This document shows positions 18,882 to 22,328 of a DNA stretch of 22,328 nucleotides, one piece after another; position 1 is the stretch's first letter; each line of letters begins with the position of its first letter. The position numbers and the translations under genes are program-made. Source of the DNA: a virus. The stretch covers positions 1 through 22,328 of the IMG/VR virus record IMGVR_UViG_3300042446_001048; one strand, 5' to 3'. The notes under the pieces were generated by a model. The model was not told the origin of the DNA. It did not search any database and saw only the letters and a list, made by a program, of their open reading frames with translations.

Positions 18882-21704
18882 ATGAATCTCTACGTTGACC
18901 TTGCTACTAGACGTATCGTCTTTAGCCCAAAACTGAACAAAGAACTTGTAAGAGTTGATGTTAAACGTGGAGACGTTTTTCCTCTTTCTATTGTATTTAT
19001 AAGCAATGGGAAACCAGTTCAAATTGCTACTGGATCAGAAATTGTATTTTGCGCCAAGAAAAGAAATGACTTTGAAGGAGACGCACTTGTTTTAACAAAC
19101 TCATTTACATTAAATGGCGCTAGCACAGATAACCCAAGTTACGATGGTGTTATCAATCTTAATTCCGATGAGCTAATTGATTATCTTGATAACGTAGTCA
19201 ACACAGCAGATGATCTTATTTTTGCTGATCTGCATTCAGAAATCAACTGGAGTAGTAATACAGAGTCACTTACGACTAATACGTTGATACTTCGAGTATA
19301 TAACGATATTTACAAAGGTGATGAAGGTAATCCAGTTATTACACCCGGTTCTCCATTTGTATTTCCTAATGGATTACAAACTGCTACAATTACTGGAATT
19401 AATGGAGGACCAGTTACAATCAACTCAACATTAGTTGCTAGTCACATTCATGGCAATATTGCTGGAAGTGTTTATACACATGCAAGAGCAGGTGAGCAGA
19501 TTTACAAAGGCAATCCAGTTTATGTTTCTAGTTACTATACTTCAGCAGGTGTAATCTACCCAGTTGTAAGTAGGGCAGATGCATCAAATGCCGCTAAGAT
19601 GCCAGCTATTGGTATTGCTAGCGCTGATGCAGCAAACAATGCTGATACTCACGTAATTATTATTGGTCAAGTTGAGTCACTTGACACACAGTCATTTAAC
19701 GCCAATGCAGAACTCTATGTTGCTTCTGGTGGTGGATTGACTGCAACTCAACCAGCTGACAGGACACAACTTGTTGCAAGAGTAGAAAGAAGCCAACAAA
19801 ACAATGGAGCAATTCTTGTAACTATTGGTGAATCATCTGCTTCAAATGCAATCATCAATACTATTGTAAGACGCGACTCCACAGGTGCAGCTAAGTTTAA
19901 TGGTCTGGCAATTCCTAGCTTTATTAGTGGCAATGTGGTAACAGTTACTACTGCTGGCGCATTCGCGAATACTTCCCGCAGTGGAATTGACTCACGCACA
20001 TCTTTCCCAAATACAGATGTCACTAATGCAACGTCTTTGGCTATTGCCAATAGGATAGTAAAAAGAGATGGGATAGGAGACATTGCGGTAAGTGGTCTTA
20101 TAGCAAACACTATTTCTGTTGGGGATATTGATGCAAGTGGTTACGTTATGGCAGGTGGTTTTGAAAGCCCTGCCATAACTCTTACAGATAGTGTATACTT
20201 GGATGCGTTGACTTATGTTTTTGGTGCTGGCGCAGATCAAGCGCTTAAAGATGCTTTAGGTATAACCTTCTCTAACATTACAGACTCTGAATCAGGAACG
20301 GCATACCTCAATTTGTCTACCCTTGCCCTTTCCGAGCCAATCGTTTCTGGGCTTCAGCCAAAGTTGGTATTCACAGCTAACCCGACAGCAGTTGGGGATG
20401 GACAACAAATTCTCTGGCAGTGGTATGATGGCACAACTACAACTACGACAGCATCTATTTCGTCCGAGGCAACAGGATCAACTACCGACAAATTGATTTT
20501 CCAAACTACCGCAGGTGGAGCACTTGGGACATCGCTGGATTTGACCAACACGCTTGCAACATTTTCAGGCGCAATCGCAGCAGCCGACTCAATCACCATT
20601 GATGGTGTAGAAGTAGCAAAAGTCGTTGACCCTGTTCGCACAACTCTTACAGGGAATGGATCAACAAGCGTATATGCCATCGGTGGGGCGAGCGGCTTAA
20701 CCAATCCAAGTGCCTTGGTTGTTGCCATTGATGGTGTATTGCAAGAGCCAACCGTTGACTACGGAGTAGGTAGTGGCAATATCACATTCACCAGTCCATT
20801 GCCAAACGGTAGCAAAGCAGTCGTCATCTCTCCTACAAACACCATACAGGTAGGGCAGGTAACACCCAGTGATGGCAGCGTCACAAGTTCCAAGATTGCT
20901 AGCGGGGTCACGTTGGTGAGTCCGACAATTACTGGCCCAGCTAACTTGACATCACAGGATTCAAGCACGGCGGATCGAGTGATGAATAGAGATTTGTCAG
21001 ATACTCGCGTCATCAAAAATCGTGTCGAAGGAAAGGCGCGGGTTTTTACACTGATGAATACACCAAACGCACTTGTAGGGTCAGTAAACCAATTAACTTT
21101 CCCGAGTTTTGTTGAGATGGCCATTACTGCTGCAAACACTCATTCGGGCTTTCTTTTCTGCGACTTGAATCCACATAATGACTGGTCAGGTGCAGGATTC
21201 AATTTTGCTAGAAATTTCTTGTGCTCAGGAGTTTTCTACCTGCGTGCAATCGGAGATCAAAACGGCTCATTGCGATTTTTCATCGGCACGCCAGCGTTTT
21301 ACAGGTCTAACCAAGCAGCTCTTGCAACGCCCGGGTTATGCTTAGAGTTTCGACGGAATGGTTCCAATTTGCAAGCAAGACTTGCTTATTACGCTACAAC
21401 TTACATAGAGACCGCATGGGTAACAGCATACGCAACATCTACTTACTTCAACAGCGTGTTTAGATTTGTTGTTAGAAATACGGGTAATGGCAATGTCGAT
21501 GTTTATTTTCTAGCAGGCGGAGACACAGGGTCAACCAAGCCATTGCCTGACATTGATGGAACACCACTTATATCTGTGACAAATGGCCCGACGATCAGCG
21601 GTGGCCGAAGCCTAGTTGCTGCATTTTGCGCAGACACCACTTTGACTCCCACAGCTAACAATCAAGCCCGTGTTCAACATTTTGATGTAGAACTTTTATC
21701 ATAA
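18882..21704 (+). CDS. Tail fibre / receptor-binding protein, 940 aa
   Basis: Modular. Residues 1-145 (MNLYVDLATRRIVFSPKLNK, then KRGDVFPLSIVF and GSEIVFCAKKRND) resemble the N-terminal baseplate or tail attachment domain of BppU-like proteins. Residues 185-315 (HARAGEQIYKGNPVYVSSYY, PAIGIASADAA, ELYVASGGGLTA) resemble a capsid-decoration-type beta domain often built into fibres. About 590-650 is a fibre repeat-like domain (STSVYAIGGASGL, VAIDGVLQEPTVDYGV, PLPNGSKAVVIS). The last ~220 residues look like a lectin-like beta sandwich (DVYFLAGGD, SVTNGPTISGG, RVQHFDVELLS), probably the receptor-binding head. It would be trimeric and sits at the tail tip. The start is beside the repeated element. 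Confidence 0.8.
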   Translation: MNLYVDLATRRIVFSPKLNKELVRVDVKRGDVFPLSIVFISNGKPVQIATGSEIVFCAKKRNDFEGDALVLTNSFTLNGASTDNPSYDGVINLNSDELIDYLDNVVNTADDLIFADLHSEINWSSNTESLTTNTLILRVYNDIYKGDEGNPVITPGSPFVFPNGLQTATITGINGGPVTINSTLVASHIHGNIAGSVYTHARAGEQIYKGNPVYVSSYYTSAGVIYPVVSRADASNAAKMPAIGIASADAANNADTHVIIIGQVESLDTQSFNANAELYVASGGGLTATQPADRTQLVARVERSQQNNGAILVTIGESSASNAIINTIVRRDSTGAAKFNGLAIPSFISGNVVTVTTAGAFANTSRSGIDSRTSFPNTDVTNATSLAIANRIVKRDGIGDIAVSGLIANTISVGDIDASGYVMAGGFESPAITLTDSVYLDALTYVFGAGADQALKDALGITFSNITDSESGTAYLNLSTLALSEPIVSGLQPKLVFTANPTAVGDGQQILWQWYDGTTTTTTASISSEATGSTTDKLIFQTTAGGALGTSLDLTNTLATFSGAIAAADSITIDGVEVAKVVDPVRTTLTGNGSTSVYAIGGASGLTNPSALVVAIDGVLQEPTVDYGVGSGNITFTSPLPNGSKAVVISPTNTIQVGQVTPSDGSVTSSKIASGVTLVSPTITGPANLTSQDSSTADRVMNRDLSDTRVIKNRVEGKARVFTLMNTPNALVGSVNQLTFPSFVEMAITAANTHSGFLFCDLNPHNDWSGAGFNFARNFLCSGVFYLRAIGDQNGSLRFFIGTPAFYRSNQAALATPGLCLEFRRNGSNLQARLAYYATTYIETAWVTAYATSTYFNSVFRFVVRNTGNGNVDVYFLAGGDTGSTKPLPDIDGTPLISVTNGPTISGGRSLVAAFCADTTLTPTANNQARVQHFDVELLS

Positions 21705-21739
21705 CGCCATCCCTCACCACAACTAACTGAACAACCACA

Positions 21740-22328
21740 ATGGCAACCACTAAAGTAACCTCAAACTTATTAGCACCTAGTGCCGCTCAGACCAACATCA
21801 ACAGTGGTGCTTCACTTACTTTGTCTGTTCCGACACAGGTCAACAATACCCTGACCACAAACAACAAAGTCGTTATTGATTCTGCGAATGCGATTGCCAA
21901 CCCAAAAATGTTGGTAATGTCCACAACAGCTTCAGGGGCTGCGGATAACGCACCCTTGGTAATAAAAGGATCTGGTGTTAATATACTCGCAAGCATAAAC
22001 TTAAGAACAACTGGTGGAAGCGGTGAGTCTTATGACGCATGGGTTACTGGCAGAGTTGGTGGCGGAATTCAAGTGAATAACTCATTCGCTGTAAGTGGGG
22101 GAAATTCTGGCCCAGTAACGGGTTCTACCAACTTTATAGTGCTTTCTACTGGAAGTGTCGGCGTTGGAACAATAACACCTACTTCTAGCTTTTCCAGAAC
22201 ACTCCAAGTCACAGGAGATGGAAGTTCGGCTATTACTCTTTCAAATACAGCTGCCACTAAAAAATACAGTTTTGGACTCACTAGCACTAATTCGCTAGGA
22301 TTCTATGACGAAACGGCTTCTGCATATA
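21740..22328 (+). CDS. Second tail fibre-like protein, 5' part only
   Basis: The frame is open from ATG 21740 (MATTKVTSNLLAPSAAQTNI) through all 196 remaining codons, so the gene is cut by the window edge. It has low-complexity, Thr/Ser/Asn/Gly-rich beta-type sequence, then VGVGTITPTSSFSRTLQVTG and LSNTAATKKYSFGLTSTNSL followed by GFYDETASAY, typical of fibre shafts that end in an intramolecular chaperone (peptidase S74 type). The start is preceded by an A/C-rich leader (AACTGAACAACCACA) without a Shine-Dalgarno sequence. The chaperone itself would lie outside the window. Confidence 0.75.
   Translation, partial: MATTKVTSNLLAPSAAQTNINSGASLTLSVPTQVNNTLTTNNKVVIDSANAIANPKMLVMSTTASGAADNAPLVIKGSGVNILASINLRTTGGSGESYDAWVTGRVGGGIQVNNSFAVSGGNSGPVTGSTNFIVLSTGSVGVGTITPTSSFSRTLQVTGDGSSAITLSNTAATKKYSFGLTSTNSLGFYDETASAY

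Noticed and set aside
1-22328. CRISPR array, insertion sequence or integration site
   Set aside because: No regularly spaced direct repeats, no transposase or integrase frame, and no duplicated tRNA end was seen.

Overview
This window is a piece of a tailed double-stranded DNA phage genome (Caudoviricetes), or less likely a prophage. The evidence is an ordered set of head genes on the + strand: terminase large subunit, portal, small protein, scaffold-like protein, major capsid protein, then tail fibre-like genes. A block of short, overlapping, mostly uncharacterised phage genes sits on the - strand. No integrase, recognised lysogeny repressor, lysis gene or DNA polymerase is visible here. The host cannot be fixed from the sequence. 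Most genes have A/C-rich leaders without a Shine-Dalgarno sequence, but a few (4123, 4594) have near-perfect ones.

Layout. Positions 1-1039 hold a leftward operon of small genes, cut by the window edge. An AT-rich divergent promoter region (1040-1105) separates it from two small rightward genes (1106-1525) that end at a good intrinsic terminator. Positions 1569-5933 are a long, tightly packed leftward cluster. It includes a MazG-like nucleotide pyrophosphohydrolase, a possible winged-helix protein, a tRNA-Arg(UCU), two tandem paralogues, a zinc-ribbon protein, a membrane peptide and a SymE-like protein. A terminator at 5951-5984 separates these from two larger leftward genes of unknown function (6003-8063). 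A second divergent promoter region (8064-8131) drives a putative small terminase rightward.

Between the small terminase (8132-8614) and the large terminase (11752-13479) lies an unusual leftward island. It contains a structured stretch without a clear gene, several small orphan genes, a protein with two HxT motifs typical of 2H phosphoesterases, and a run of RNA-like stem-loops. From 11752 to the end everything is rightward: terminase, portal, a 77-residue protein, scaffold-like protein, capsid, a 940-residue tail fibre/receptor-binding protein, and the start of a second fibre-like gene.

The most interesting feature is a short repeated element, TTTAG-(4 or 5 bases)-CTAAA, with eight well-matched copies and several degraded ones. 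In the sense direction of the local genes, its middle is always CCAA, CCGA, TCAA or CCAGA. Every one of these eight copies is oriented with local transcription. Several copies sit 2-8 bases before a start codon, and one overlaps a promoter -10 box. It could be an RNA hairpin read by a regulatory protein (boxB-like logic) or a stoperator-like DNA site. A second shared signal, ACACAC(A/G) a few bases before ATATG, precedes at least five leftward genes that lack a Shine-Dalgarno sequence.
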